NCBI GenBank assembly: GCA_024642525.1
Contig: JAHEAX010000002.1
Location: 62,001-126,000 of the forward strand
Direction: 5' to 3'
Origin: Erythrobacteraceae bacterium
GTDB lineage: Bacteria; Pseudomonadota; Alphaproteobacteria; Sphingomonadales; Sphingomonadaceae
DNA length: 64,000 nt
Below are positions 8,305 through 17,256 of the stretch, in pieces; the first letter of the stretch is position 1, and each line of letters opens with the position of its first letter. Position numbers and translations under genes: made by a program. A model generated the notes under the pieces. It ran no database searches. It had not been told where the DNA came from and saw only the letters and a program-made list of their open reading frames with translations.

Positions 8305-11194
8305 CCGCGACAAAAGCTTCCGGCACGACACGGAATTCAACGGCATCTTCCGGCGCCAGATATTGCAGCGCCAATGCGTGCAGGTCTTTGCCTGTCATTG
8401 CTTCATAGCGGGCCTTTGCCGTGGTGAAGCGTTCGATATCGTCCGCTTCGCTTTGCGCGCGTTCAACCAGCCCCATCCAGCCGCCGTTGCTTTTCAGCCT
8501 GTTGTCGAGCGATTCCAGTAGCGGCTGGCGCGCGCGCTGGATCAGGTCGGCATCGGGCGGGCCAGCGCGCAACTGGTCCACCACCTGCGTCATTGCCGCC
8601 TTTGCCGCGTCAATCTGCGCCACGTCGACCGCTGCGCCCATCGAAAATGTGCCATAGCCGCGATAGGTGGAAGACTGGTCGCTGCTGACTGATGGCGAAT
8701 AGGATTGGCCCAGCTCTTCGCGCAGCTTTTGCGTCAACAGCAAATTGCCAACGCGCGCCAGCAGGCTGAGGCGGGATGTTACGTCCCAGTCGCGATCGTC
8801 CGTTGTGGGCCATACAAGGCGGATGATCGCCTGGTCCGCTTCTCCCTTGTGACCGACCATCTTTACGCCGCGATTGCCGGTAAAGACCCGTATGTTGCGT
8901 TGGGCTTCGTATGGTCTGAAATCATTCTCTCGCGCCGGCAATGCGCCAAACGTCGCGCCGACAAGCCGGATCGCCTCTTCCTCGTCAAAATCGCCGACCA
9001 GGCCAATTTCAATGGCACCATTTTTCAGTCGGTCGGAAATGGTAGTTTTCAACTTTTCAAAATCGAGCGCGCGATAGGCTTCAACCGGCTGGCGGGTGAA
9101 GCGGGGGTCATCGTCCGACAATATGGCGCGCGATGCTTCGCCAAATGCAGAGCCAGGCGTTTTATCGAGGCGGGCAAAGAAATCATCGAGGCCCTGCCGC
9201 CATGAACCCAGTCCTTCCGGGCGGTAGCCGGGGTCGGAAACGAGCGCGGCTAGCAGTTGCAGCTGCAATTCAAGGTCGCGGCGGGTCGTGGTGGCAGCGC
9301 TGTTAAAGGTTTCGCTGCCAACGCCGAAGCTGGCTGAAACAGACCGGCCAGCCAGGATTGTCTGCAATTCATCGCGGCTATGCTGGCCAAGCCCGCCGCT
9401 CGACAATAGCCCGCCAAGTTCTACTGCAAGCGGGTTATCCCGGCTTCCCAGCATCTGGCCGCCATCAATCGCCACCCTTATGCTGATGCGGTCATCTTCA
9501 AGGTCAGTGGGCTTCAGGTTCAGACGGACCCCGTTGGCAAAGCGTATTTCGCGAATATCCAGCCTGCTTGCCCGCGTGTCGGACACGATTGCGCTGGCAG
9601 GCCCGAAGTCGGCGTAGGCAAAGTCTGCGCTGGCGGTTTCCGCCGGTGGTGACAATTCGCGTGCAAATGCGGCAGAAACTGCGGAGCGCAGGGCATCCGC
9701 GCCGCCAATTGGCGCAGCCTTGCCGGTGAAGCGGACCAGCGGTTCGTCCAGATTGATGAAATAGGCCCGCATTTCTTCCAGAACGGTGGCAGGTGTCACG
9801 CCCTCTACGGCCTGTTCAAAGCGGCTCAGCTGGTCTGCGGGGTTGTCGGGGATGCTTTCGCCCTGGGCAATGGCGAATGCCTGCGCGACGAATGCATCAT
9901 TGCTGCGTGTCGCGCTATTGGCAGCAGCGTTGGTCAGGGCAGAACGCACATTGCTCAATTGTTCGGCGATTTCGGCCTCGGTGAAGCCGTAGATCATGGC
10001 GCGCCGGTATTCGTCGATGGCGGCATCCAGTGCGCGCTTCCATGCGCCATCTTCCGAGCTGACCGAAAGTTCGGTTGTCCTGGCATCCTCGAAGAAGTCA
10101 CGGGTGGAGATATTGACCCCGCGAAACGGCGGGTCTTCGCTGCGTTGCAGGCGGTTGAGGCGGCGGCCAAGTATCCGGCTGCCGACATAGCGTAGCAGCG
10201 TCCTGCGCCGCTGCGCCAACGTGTCGGGCGTATCGATGTAGGGGGCATGGCGCAGGATGGTGACATTTTCTGTCAGCGCAGGGTCGAGGTAGATGTCCGT
10301 CTGTCCGCGATAGTCAGGGTCGACCGGACCGGCATCGGGCTGTTGTGTTTGCGGTGCGGGCGCCCAGTCAGCAAAGCGTTCGAGAATTTTTGCCTCGACC
10401 AATGCCGGGTCGAAGTCGCCGACAACCACGACCACCGTATCTGCCGGCGTATATTCACGTTGCCAGAAGGCACGAAGCCCCTCGGCAGTGGCGCTTTCCA
10501 GCGTTTCGACCGTGCCGATCGGCAGGCGCTTGGGCAGCAGCGCATCGGGTAAGGCGAATTCCAGCCCGTCGACGGTGTTTTTCAGCCCGTAATTGTTACG
10601 CACGCGCCGTTCCGACAGGACAACGCCGCGTTCGCGGTCAACCGCATCCTTGCCAATGGTCAGCTCGCTGGCGGTTTCACGCATCAGCATTAGCGCGGTA
10701 TCGAGCAGGCCAATATCTGCGCGCGGCAGGTTCAGCTTGTATTGGGTCTGTTCGAAACCGGTGGATGCATTGGTGTCTGCGCCAAAGGCCAGGCCCTGTC
10801 GCTCCAGCAATTTCACCATTTCGCCTTCGGGAACATGGGTCGATCCGTTGAAGGCCATATGTTCAACGAAATGCGCAAAACCGCGTTCTTCGGGCCTTTC
10901 GTCAATGGAACCGGTGTTCACTTCCATCCGCACAAGCGCCGTGTTCTCGGGCCGGTTGTTGCGCCTGATGATATAGCGAAGACCATTGTCGAGCCTGCCA
11001 AAATGCCAATCGGCTTCGGGCGTGAATTCGCTGTCCTGCTGGTCCCAGTCGGCCGGGTCCCACCCATGCGGCATGGCGGCGGGTACCGTCTGATCTACGC
11101 CAGCGGGCGGAGCATCCTGCGCGGCCAGTGGCTGGGCAAGGGCCGTTGTAAGGCAAAGCGAGAGCGCAAACCGCGCAACGAGGCGGAACTTCAT
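8297..11194 (-). CDS. M16-family zinc metallopeptidase (pitrilysin type), exported
   Basis: A protein of about 965 residues starting with a signal peptide (MKFRLVARFALSLCLTTALA, then AQPLAAQD). The first M16 domain has the inverted zinc motif HFVEH near residue 110 and a downstream RGVVLSE that supplies the third ligand Glu, so the site looks active. A second, inactive M16-like half follows. It is probably periplasmic or outer-membrane associated and degrades peptides. The frame opens at a GTG at 11209; I use the ATG at 11194 because the signal peptide starts cleanly there. It is on the purC strand, 52 nt downstream of purC, and may be co-transcribed with it. Confidence 0.88.
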   Translation of the reverse strand: MKFRLVARFALSLCLTTALAQPLAAQDAPPAGVDQTVPAAMPHGWDPADWDQQDSEFTPEADWHFGRLDNGLRYIIRRNNRPENTALVRMEVNTGSIDERPEERGFAHFVEHMAFNGSTHVPEGEMVKLLERQGLAFGADTNASTGFEQTQYKLNLPRADIGLLDTALMLMRETASELTIGKDAVDRERGVVLSERRVRNNYGLKNTVDGLEFALPDALLPKRLPIGTVETLESATAEGLRAFWQREYTPADTVVVVVGDFDPALVEAKILERFADWAPAPQTQQPDAGPVDPDYRGQTDIYLDPALTENVTILRHAPYIDTPDTLAQRRRTLLRYVGSRILGRRLNRLQRSEDPPFRGVNISTRDFFEDARTTELSVSSEDGAWKRALDAAIDEYRRAMIYGFTEAEIAEQLSNVRSALTNAAANSATRSNDAFVAQAFAIAQGESIPDNPADQLSRFEQAVEGVTPATVLEEMRAYFINLDEPLVRFTGKAAPIGGADALRSAVSAAFARELSPPAETASADFAYADFGPASAIVSDTRASRLDIREIRFANGVRLNLKPTDLEDDRISIRVAIDGGQMLGSRDNPLAVELGGLLSSGGLGQHSRDELQTILAGRSVSASFGVGSETFNSAATTTRRDLELQLQLLAALVSDPGYRPEGLGSWRQGLDDFFARLDKTPGSAFGEASRAILSDDDPRFTRQPVEAYRALDFEKLKTTISDRLKNGAIEIGLVGDFDEEEAIRLVGATFGALPARENDFRPYEAQRNIRVFTGNRGVKMVGHKGEADQAIIRLVWPTTDDRDWDVTSRLSLLARVGNLLLTQKLREELGQSYSPSVSSDQSSTYRGYGTFSMGAAVDVAQIDAAKAAMTQVVDQLRAGPPDADLIQRARQPLLESLDNRLKSNGGWMGLVERAQSEADDIERFTTAKARYEAMTGKDLHALALQYLAPEDAVEFRVVPEAFVAEK

Positions 11195-11246
11195 CCCACC
11201 TTCATGCACGGATCAGGCTGAACCGGCAATAAACTGCGCAAGCAGC

Positions 11247-12047
11247 CTATTTCTTGGGCGGGCTGGTCCGCAGGCGGCCGCGGTGGGCGCTGAGGTCAAA
11301 CACTTCGCCCGGCGTGCTGTCATCGTTCTGCAGCAGGCCGAGGCGGCGCGCGACTTCCTGATAGGCTTCTTCTTCGCCGCCAAGGTCACGCCGGAAGCGG
11401 TCCTTGTCCAGCTTTTCACCCGAATTCATGTCCCACAGGCGGCAGCCATCGGGGCTGATTTCGTCGGCCAGGATCACGCGGCTGAAATCACCATCATACA
11501 GACGGCCGAATTCAAGCTTGAAGTCGATCAGGCGGATGTTGATGGCAGCAAACATACCGCACAGGAAATCGTTCACGCGGATCGCCATGCTGGCGATATC
11601 CTGCATTTCCTCGTTCGATGCCCAGCCGAAGCAGGCAATGTGCTCTTCTGCAATCAGCGGGTCGCCCAGCGCATCGTCCTTGTAGCAATATTCGATCAGT
11701 GTGTGGGGCAGGGGTTCGCCTTCTTCGAGGCCCAGCCGTTTGCAGATGGAACCTGCCGCCACATTGCGGACCACCACTTCGATCGGCACGATTTCCACCT
11801 GGCGAACCAGCTGTTCGCGCATGTTCAGCCGACGGATGAAATGGGTCGGGATGCCGATGTGGCTGAGGCGCGTGAACACATATTCGCTGATGCGATTGTT
11901 GATGACGCCCTTGCCATTGATGGTGCCGCGCTTCTGCGCATTGAATGCCGTGGCATCATCCTTGAAATACTGGATGATCGTGCCCGGTTCCGGACCTTCA
12001 TAAAGGATCTTGGCCTTGCCTTCGTAAATCTGGCGACGACGGGTCAT
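11247..12047 (-). CDS. purC: phosphoribosylaminoimidazole-succinocarboxamide synthase (SAICAR synthetase)
   Basis: PurC condenses CAIR with aspartate using ATP in purine synthesis. The 266-residue protein has [15 protein letters not shown] at the start, [29 protein letters not shown], and [14 protein letters not shown], all standard PurC blocks. The ATG at 12047 gives [13 protein letters not shown], the expected start; the frame extends upstream but that part is not PurC-like. The C-terminus is about 20 residues longer than the common 237-240 residue form and ends in a basic PPKK tail. It lies directly upstream of the M16 peptidase, and is separated from purS-purQ. Confidence 0.95.
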   Translation of the reverse strand: MTRRRQIYEGKAKILYEGPEPGTIIQYFKDDATAFNAQKRGTINGKGVINNRISEYVFTRLSHIGIPTHFIRRLNMREQLVRQVEIVPIEVVVRNVAAGSICKRLGLEEGEPLPHTLIEYCYKDDALGDPLIAEEHIACFGWASNEEMQDIASMAIRVNDFLCGMFAAINIRLIDFKLEFGRLYDGDFSRVILADEISPDGCRLWDMNSGEKLDKDRFRRDLGGEEEAYQEVARRLGLLQNDDSTPGEVFDLSAHRGRLRTSPPKK

Positions 12048-12078
12048 GGGGCACTTCCTGGAATATCGAAAAGGGGCC

Positions 12079-12131
12079 AAAAAAACGCAGCCCCGGCGCA
12101 CGAGGGGATTACCTTCGCATTATGCCGGGGC
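12079..12131 (-). terminator. probable rho-independent terminator of the antiporter gene
   Basis: On the minus strand an 8-bp all-GC stem (12124-12131 with 12090-12097), with a loop of about 26 nt, is followed after four bases by a run of seven T (12079-12085). It lies 40 nt downstream of the antiporter stop and 32 nt upstream of purC. This isolates purC from the antiporter. The loop is long, so the hairpin is less certain than the T run. Confidence 0.65.
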
Positions 12132-12170
12132 GTTCAGGTCGCCCTTACATTCAAACTGGCGCATTGGCAA

Positions 12171-13454
12171 TCAGTGGACGGTGGCAGAACTTTCATCCTC
12201 GACACATTCCACGTGCTTTTCCTTGAGGCCTTCGATCAACCGGCCAAGCGTGGCCCGCTGGACCAGCACCGAGAACAGGACGGCGGTGAATGTCGCAGCC
12301 AGCAACAGGTCGCGTGTCGGCCCTGCCGGAAGCGACAGGGCAAGTGCAATGGAAATGCCGCCGCGCAATCCGCCCCACCACAGCACCCGGCCTGCGCCTT
12401 CTGTGGCGAGGCGGGATGCGTGGATGATCTTGGTCGATGTCGCCACCGAAACACCGCGCGCCGCCAGCGTAATGGCAATGGCTGCAATGCCAAGGATGAT
12501 GTGCGGTATACCGGGGACGAGCGCGATCAGTTCCAGCCCGATCAGCAGGAAAAGAACAGAGTTCAGCAGTTCGTCCACCAGTTCCCAGAATTTCAGCACA
12601 TAGTCGCGGGTGATGTCGCTCATGGCGAAGGAAACGCCCAGGTTGCCGATCATCAAGCCTGCCACGGCCATCGCCAGCGGACCTGAAATGTGAAGATAGG
12701 AACACAGGGCATATCCGCCCATTACCACCGCCAGCGTAATCAGCACTTCCAGCGTATATTCATCCATACTGGCGAGCGCCTTGTAACCGGCCCAGCCAAA
12801 GATCAGCCCCACCAGAACGCCGCCGCCAGCCTCTGTCGCAAACAGGCGCGCGCCTTCCGATATGGAAAATTCTGCGCCGGTAATCGCCGCGCCCAGCAGG
12901 ATGGTGAAAATCACGATGCCCACGCCGTCGTTGAACAGGCTTTCACCCGCAACAGCAGATTGAAGCGATTCTGGTACGTTTTCTTCCTTCAGGACGCCCA
13001 GCACCGAAACGGGATCGGTGGGCGAAATGAGCGCGCCGAAAACGAAATACCAGATGGGCTCGATCGGCAACGACAGCACCATCCCCACCGCCCACATCGC
13101 GGCGCCGACCAATACGGTGGAAATGATGACGCCCACGGTAGAAAGCAGCAGCACCGGAAGCCAGTCTGCCTTCAGCCGTTCAAGATCGACATGCAACGCG
13201 CCTGCAAACAGCAGAAAACTGAGCATTCCCTGCAGTAGCGTGTCGGTGAAATTCATCTGTTCCAGCAGGCCCGCGACCCAATCATCCAGCACCACACCGG
13301 GGATGAAGGCATCGGCCACCATCAGCACAATTGCCGCAATTGCGCCCATCACCGTAAGCCCGATGGTGTGGGGCAATTTGATGAAATGGTGGTTCGCCCA
13401 GCCGAACAGGGCCGATGCCACGACAAGGATCGCGGCAATGTCAAATGCGCTCAT
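12171..13454 (-). CDS. CPA1-family Na+/H+ antiporter (NhaP type)
   Basis: An inner-membrane monovalent cation/proton antiporter of about 427 residues with about 12 hydrophobic helices. The family motifs FGALISPTDPVSVLGVLK and GESLFNDGVGIV, containing the ion-binding Asp residues, are intact, as is GGLRGGISIALALSLP. It most likely exports Na+ (or K+) for salt and pH tolerance. It lacks a long cytoplasmic tail. In-frame starts exist at 13514 (TTG), 13478 (ATG) and 13454 (ATG). I use 13454, which places the first helix at the N-terminus as in relatives. It is divergent from a crotonase gene. Confidence 0.93.
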   Translation of the reverse strand: MSAFDIAAILVVASALFGWANHHFIKLPHTIGLTVMGAIAAIVLMVADAFIPGVVLDDWVAGLLEQMNFTDTLLQGMLSFLLFAGALHVDLERLKADWLPVLLLSTVGVIISTVLVGAAMWAVGMVLSLPIEPIWYFVFGALISPTDPVSVLGVLKEENVPESLQSAVAGESLFNDGVGIVIFTILLGAAITGAEFSISEGARLFATEAGGGVLVGLIFGWAGYKALASMDEYTLEVLITLAVVMGGYALCSYLHISGPLAMAVAGLMIGNLGVSFAMSDITRDYVLKFWELVDELLNSVLFLLIGLELIALVPGIPHIILGIAAIAITLAARGVSVATSTKIIHASRLATEGAGRVLWWGGLRGGISIALALSLPAGPTRDLLLAATFTAVLFSVLVQRATLGRLIEGLKEKHVECVEDESSATVH

Positions 13455-13650
13455 CGCGCTGGAGGCTGTTTCGTGCATGGCCAATGCTGTAGCGGCGAGC
13501 GCGCATCCTGCCAAACCCCCTTGGCGGCGAAGTCACGGGCGCTATTCTGCCAGCACGGGCAGAAGTCTGGTCTGGCAGAAGCTTTTTTCAGCCAGCAAAC
13601 CAGCCTATGATCCGTTCGAGACAGGAAAACACGGGGGATAGAATAGCGGC

Positions 13651-14406
13651 ATGACACTCAGGCTTGAAAAGGACGGCGTAACGGCGCGTCTGCTGATCGA
13701 CCGACCGGACCAGCGCAACGCTTTCACCCTTTCGATGTGGGAAGAAATGCCCCGATTGCTGGCCGATGTAGTGAGCGACAAGGCAATCAGGCTACTGGAA
13801 CTGCGCTCGGCAAACGGCGGCACATTCAGTGCAGGCGCTGATATCAAGGAATTGATCGCCAATTCGGAAAGCCACCGCTGGCGCGAAATGCACCAGGCTG
13901 AAGTCAACCGTGCGCAGCACGCGCTTGCGCGTGTGGCAGTGCCGACGGTGGCCTTCATCGAAGGGGACTGCATCGGCATGGGCTGCGGTCTTGCGCTGGC
14001 CTGCGATATCCGCGTGGCGACGCCAAAGGCCCGTTTTGGCGTAACTCCGGCAAAGCTGGGGCTGGTCTATCCGCTGCACGATACAAAGCTGCTGATGGAT
14101 CTGGTCGGCCCCGGCATGGCAAAACGGATGCTGTTTACAGGTGCGCTGATCGACGCCGCGCGGGCGCTCGACTGCGGGCTGGTCGAACTCGTCGCAGACA
14201 GCCCGGATGAGATTACAGGCCCCATTCTCGCCGCTTCGCCGCATTCCATTCACGAGATAAAGCGGTTCATCCGCGCTGTTCTGGATGGTCAGACAGAAGA
14301 TGACAGCTATTCGCTGGGCGTCTTTGAAGCCGCGTTCAGCCTGCCTGATTTTCGCGAAGGTTCGGCTGCGTTCGTCGAAAAGCGCAAACCTGAATTCGGG
14401 AAGTAA
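13651..14406 (+). CDS. enoyl-CoA hydratase/isomerase (crotonase) family protein
   Basis: A 251-residue crotonase-fold protein. The CoA/oxyanion loops are present: GTFSAGADIKELI in the first half and GMGCGLALACDIRVATPKARFG in the second. The two Glu residues that activate water in true enoyl-CoA hydratases appear to be replaced: the GGGCE position reads GMGCG and the QPE position reads VTPAKLGL. The reaction may therefore be isomerisation, hydrolysis or another crotonase chemistry rather than hydration. The partner SDR at 16130 also suggests acyl-CoA metabolism. The stop codon abuts the stop of the convergent PLP enzyme with no spacer. Confidence 0.87.
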   Translation: MTLRLEKDGVTARLLIDRPDQRNAFTLSMWEEMPRLLADVVSDKAIRLLELRSANGGTFSAGADIKELIANSESHRWREMHQAEVNRAQHALARVAVPTVAFIEGDCIGMGCGLALACDIRVATPKARFGVTPAKLGLVYPLHDTKLLMDLVGPGMAKRMLFTGALIDAARALDCGLVELVADSPDEITGPILAASPHSIHEIKRFIRAVLDGQTEDDSYSLGVFEAAFSLPDFREGSAAFVEKRKPEFGK

Positions 14407-15498
14407 TCAGGCCGCACAGGAAATGCTGCTGGCATCAGGACAGGCGATCATCTCCATCGAGATGAATTCCACTTCCGGCGCCAGGTAACCATCGCGTACC
14501 GGCTCTTCCCGCATCAGATCGGTGGAGAGGTATTTTGACTGGCTGTCGCTCAGCACGGTGGCAATTACCGCGTCACCTTGCTGCACCTGTGCTGCCTTGA
14601 TTGCAGCGATGACATTGCCGCCGCTGGAAATGCCCACACCAAGCCCCAGTTCGCGCTCCATCCTCTGGGCCATCAGGATGGCATCGCCGTCATCCACCGC
14701 GATGACGGGTGAAAGCGTGTCCAGCTTGACGATATCGGGAATGAATTCGTCCGAAATGCCCTGCATCCGGTGCTGGCCGACCTTGTAACCGGTGGACAGC
14801 GTGGGCGATGATGCAGGTTCAACCGGATGCACGGCGATTGCGGCATCCTGCGCCTTCAAAAAGCGCATGGCGCCCATCACGGTGCCGCCGGTGCCAACGC
14901 CAGCGACAAAGCCGGTTGGGCGTGTGCCGCACCGTGCCATCTGCTCCCACAATTCGGGTAGGGTGTGCTTTTCGTGTGCTGAACAATTGTCTTCGTTGCA
15001 GAACTGGCGAGGCAGGAAATAGCCATGTTCAGCGCCCAGCTTTTCTGCCGCCGCTATGGAGCCGAGAAAACCGCCTTCCTCGCGCGATACCAGCCGTACA
15101 TCCGCACCATAGCTGGCCAGCAATTCGCGCCGTTCCACGCTCATCCAGTCCGGCATGAAGATCGTCACGCGGTGGCCCAGCGCCCCGCCGATGGCAGCAA
15201 TCGCAATGCCGGCATTGCCGCTGGTGGCTTCTGCGATGGGTTGCCCCTTCCGCAAGGCCCCGCTCTGATAAGCGCAACGCAGGATATTCAAGGCCATGCG
15301 ATCCTTGATGCTGCCGGAAAAGTTGAACATTTCTGCCTTTGCAAAGACATCGACTTTCCGGCCGCGATATTTCAGTTCCAGACGTGCCATCGGCGTCCGT
15401 CCGACTGATTTTTCAATGGTCGCGAAGAGGCAGGGCGGCGCGCTCCCCTGGATGGGGTCAGGCTGGCTTGGCTGCGGGATCACTTGGCTTTTGGTCAT
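14407..15498 (-). CDS. cysteine-synthase-like PLP-dependent enzyme (beta family)
   Basis: A 363-residue fold-type II PLP enzyme. It has VGRTPMARLEL, the PLP lysine in SGSIKDRMAL, the substrate loop EATSGNAGIAIA, the phosphate loop GVGTGGTVMGAMR and SSGGNVIAA. It resembles cysteine synthase and cystathionine beta-synthase catalytic domains, but is longer than CysK (about 310) with an N-terminal extension of about 25 residues. Its C-terminal tail of about 40 residues contains two cysteines (ACPDASSISCAA) not expected in CysK. Divergent transcription from an Lrp/AsnC regulator 82 bp away suggests an amino-acid responsive catabolic or ornithine/serine-type role. The true substrate is unknown. Confidence 0.88.
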   Translation of the reverse strand: MTKSQVIPQPSQPDPIQGSAPPCLFATIEKSVGRTPMARLELKYRGRKVDVFAKAEMFNFSGSIKDRMALNILRCAYQSGALRKGQPIAEATSGNAGIAIAAIGGALGHRVTIFMPDWMSVERRELLASYGADVRLVSREEGGFLGSIAAAEKLGAEHGYFLPRQFCNEDNCSAHEKHTLPELWEQMARCGTRPTGFVAGVGTGGTVMGAMRFLKAQDAAIAVHPVEPASSPTLSTGYKVGQHRMQGISDEFIPDIVKLDTLSPVIAVDDGDAILMAQRMERELGLGVGISSGGNVIAAIKAAQVQQGDAVIATVLSDSQSKYLSTDLMREEPVRDGYLAPEVEFISMEMIACPDASSISCAA

Positions 15499-15521
15499 GC
15501 AATCAGGATCATGCCTTCAAA

Positions 15522-15578
15522 GCGAAAAATCATTTCCAATCCTGATGGATTTCGTGCCGAATATGTGATAATTTTCGC
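15522..15578. promoter_or_regulatory. imperfect inverted repeat in the divergent Lrp/PLP-enzyme promoter
   Basis: The 82-bp gap between the two divergent genes holds GCGAAAAAT at 15522-15530 and, inverted, ATAATTTTCGC at 15568-15578. The arms share GCGAAAA plus a following T two bases on. They are centred about 47 bp apart, around four to five helical turns. Lrp/AsnC proteins usually bind several degenerate AT-rich sites in such regions. The right arm ends two bases before the regulator's ATG, which has no Shine-Dalgarno sequence. Confidence 0.4.
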
Positions 15579-15580
15579 AA

Positions 15581-16051
15581 ATGGAGCAGAAATTCGAAAA
15601 ACTTGATGAAAATGATCGCAGGATACTGCGTCTTCTTCAACAGGATGCCACCATTTCGCTGGAAGTGCTGGCTGGCGAACTCAGCCTGTCCACGAATGCC
15701 TGCTGGCGGCGGGTGAAGCGGATGCAGCAGGCGGGCATCATCGCCAAGCGCGTGGTTCTGGTCAGGCCTGAAAAGGTGGGGTTGGGAATGATCGTGTTTG
15801 TGGCTGTGCGCACCAATGACCATAGCGAGGCGTGGCTGCGCCGGTTTGCCGATGCCACCCGCACCTTGCCCGAAGTGGTGGAATTTTACCGGCTGGCCGG
15901 TGACACTGACTATATGCTCAAATTGCTGGTGCGAGACGTGGCAGATTATGACCGCGTCTATAAAAAGCTGATCGATGCCGTGCCGATTGCCGATGTTTCG
16001 GCCAGCTTTGCCATGGAAACGCTGAAATACGAGACTGCCGTGCCTGTCTGA
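15581..16051 (+). CDS. Lrp/AsnC-family transcriptional regulator
   Basis: A 156-residue feast/famine regulator. The N-terminal winged helix-turn-helix spans about 8-65 (LDENDRRILRLLQQDATIS, LSTNACWRRVKRMQQAGII). The C-terminal RAM/AsnC ligand domain follows, with GDTDYMLKLLVRDVADYDRVY. It is divergent from the cysteine-synthase-like gene and most likely controls it in response to an amino acid, and itself by autoregulation. The start at 15581 lacks a Shine-Dalgarno sequence and may be leaderless or poorly translated. The length is normal for the family. Confidence 0.94.
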   Translation: MEQKFEKLDENDRRILRLLQQDATISLEVLAGELSLSTNACWRRVKRMQQAGIIAKRVVLVRPEKVGLGMIVFVAVRTNDHSEAWLRRFADATRTLPEVVEFYRLAGDTDYMLKLLVRDVADYDRVYKKLIDAVPIADVSASFAMETLKYETAVPV

Positions 16052-16129
16052 CTGGGCTGCGGGCCGCGTTCTGCGTTTGCCAGCAAGGCATTTGTGCAGC
16101 TAGTCATTCAAAAACTGTCTTGAGAGGAA

Positions 16130-17035
16130 ATGACCTTGGATACTTCCAAACTGATGTTCCGCGACAATCTGATGGCTGGCGAACGTATCCTGGTAACGGG
16201 CGGCGGCACGGGGCTGGGCCGCGAGATGACCGAAGCCTTCCTGAAGCTGGGCGCCGTGGTCCACATTTGCGGCAGGCGGCAAGGCACGGCAGACGCAACT
16301 GCCCAGGAACTGATGGCACAGCACGGCGGCAAGGTCGTCGCGCATGGCTGCGACATCCGCGACGCAGACGCTGTGGCCGCGATGGTCGATGCAATCTGGG
16401 AAGAAGGCGGGGCGCTGACCGGCGTGGTCAACAATGCGGCAGGCAATTTCATCAGCCGCACCGAAGACCTTACCATCAATGGTTTCAACGCCATTTCGGA
16501 TATCGTTTTCAGGGGCACATTCTATGTCACTCACACGATCGGCAAGCGCCTGATTGACGAAGGCAAGCGCGCCAATTTCCTGTCCATCCTCACCACCTGG
16601 GTGTGGAACGGTTCTGCCTTCGTGGTGCCATCGGCAATGTCCAAATCGGCCATCAACACCATGACCCAGAGCCTGGCGGTGGAATGGGGCCGATACGGCA
16701 TGCGGTTCAATGCCATTGCGCCCGGCCTGTTTCCCACCAAGGGAATGAGCGCGCGTCTTTCACCTGGCGGCAGGGGCGATAATTCCAATATCCAGAGCAA
16801 CCCGATGGGCCGCGCGGGCGAAATGCACGAACTTGCCAATCTGGCCGTGTTCCTGATGGGGCCGGGCGCGGAATATCTCAATGGCCAGACAATCGCCATC
16901 GACGGGGCCGGTTATCAGGCCAATGGCGGCACGTTCTGGAATGCGCTTTCCGGTCTGGGTGATAGTGAATGGGACCAGCTGCGCAACATGATCAAGGGCA
17001 CCAACGCCAAGGACAAGGCTGATCGAACCACCTGA
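16130..17035 (+). CDS. SDR-family reductase resembling 2,4-dienoyl-CoA reductase
   Basis: A 301-residue classical-fold SDR. The NAD(P) motif is GGGTGLGREM, followed by CDIRDAD and VVNNAAGNFISR. The usual Tyr-x3-Lys catalytic pair is missing; instead PSAMSKSAIN gives Ser-x3-Lys. That pattern, together with NNAAGNF, is characteristic of 2,4-dienoyl-CoA reductases of the mammalian DECR type rather than alcohol-dehydrogenase SDRs. The C-terminal third (about residues 205-301) is longer than in a minimal SDR. The likely role is NADPH-dependent reduction of unsaturated acyl-CoAs during beta-oxidation of unsaturated fatty acids. An AGAGGA sequence precedes the ATG. It converges on tRNA-Phe. Confidence 0.86.
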   Translation: MTLDTSKLMFRDNLMAGERILVTGGGTGLGREMTEAFLKLGAVVHICGRRQGTADATAQELMAQHGGKVVAHGCDIRDADAVAAMVDAIWEEGGALTGVVNNAAGNFISRTEDLTINGFNAISDIVFRGTFYVTHTIGKRLIDEGKRANFLSILTTWVWNGSAFVVPSAMSKSAINTMTQSLAVEWGRYGMRFNAIAPGLFPTKGMSARLSPGGRGDNSNIQSNPMGRAGEMHELANLAVFLMGPGAEYLNGQTIAIDGAGYQANGGTFWNALSGLGDSEWDQLRNMIKGTNAKDKADRTT

Positions 17036-17075
17036 CGGGCGTGTTTGGCGGGCTGTATTGTGACACCAGGGAAAG

Positions 17076-17151
17076 TGGTGCCCGAGGGCGGATTCGAACC
17101 ACCGACACCACGATTTTCAATCGTGTGCTCTACCAACTGAGCTACTCGGGC
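17076..17151 (-). tRNA. tRNA-Phe (anticodon GAA)
   Basis: Read on the minus strand from 17151. The 7-bp acceptor stem GCCCGAG pairs with CTCGGGC. The anticodon stem is CACGA/TCGTG with loop TTGAAAA, so the anticodon is GAA. The T arm contains GGTTCGAATCC. The discriminator A is followed by an encoded CCA (17078-17076). Length is 76 nt, with no mismatch seen in the stems. It lies downstream of yacG, a placement often seen in alphaproteobacteria. Confidence 0.98.
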
Positions 17152-17202
17152 ACTGCTTCCACGGCCCCCTTCGGAAAGGGCGACACGTTGTTGGAGTGCG
17201 GG

Positions 17203-17231
17203 CCTATGGCGAAGCCAAAAGCGCTTGGCAA
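17203..17231 (-). promoter_or_regulatory. possible promoter of tRNA-Phe
   Basis: On the minus strand TTGCCA (17231-17226) and CATAGG (17208-17203) are separated by 17 bp, about 50 bp before the mature tRNA 5' end. A small CCCTT-TCCG-AAGGG hairpin lies in the leader. The match is modest, and read-through from yacG is an alternative. Confidence 0.35.
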
Positions 17232-17256
17232 GACCAAAGAGGCGCGATTGTTAAAT

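Noticed and set aside
11283-12686. A 467-codon frame antisense to purC and the antiporter
   Set aside because: It crosses a terminator and two firm genes; no motif.
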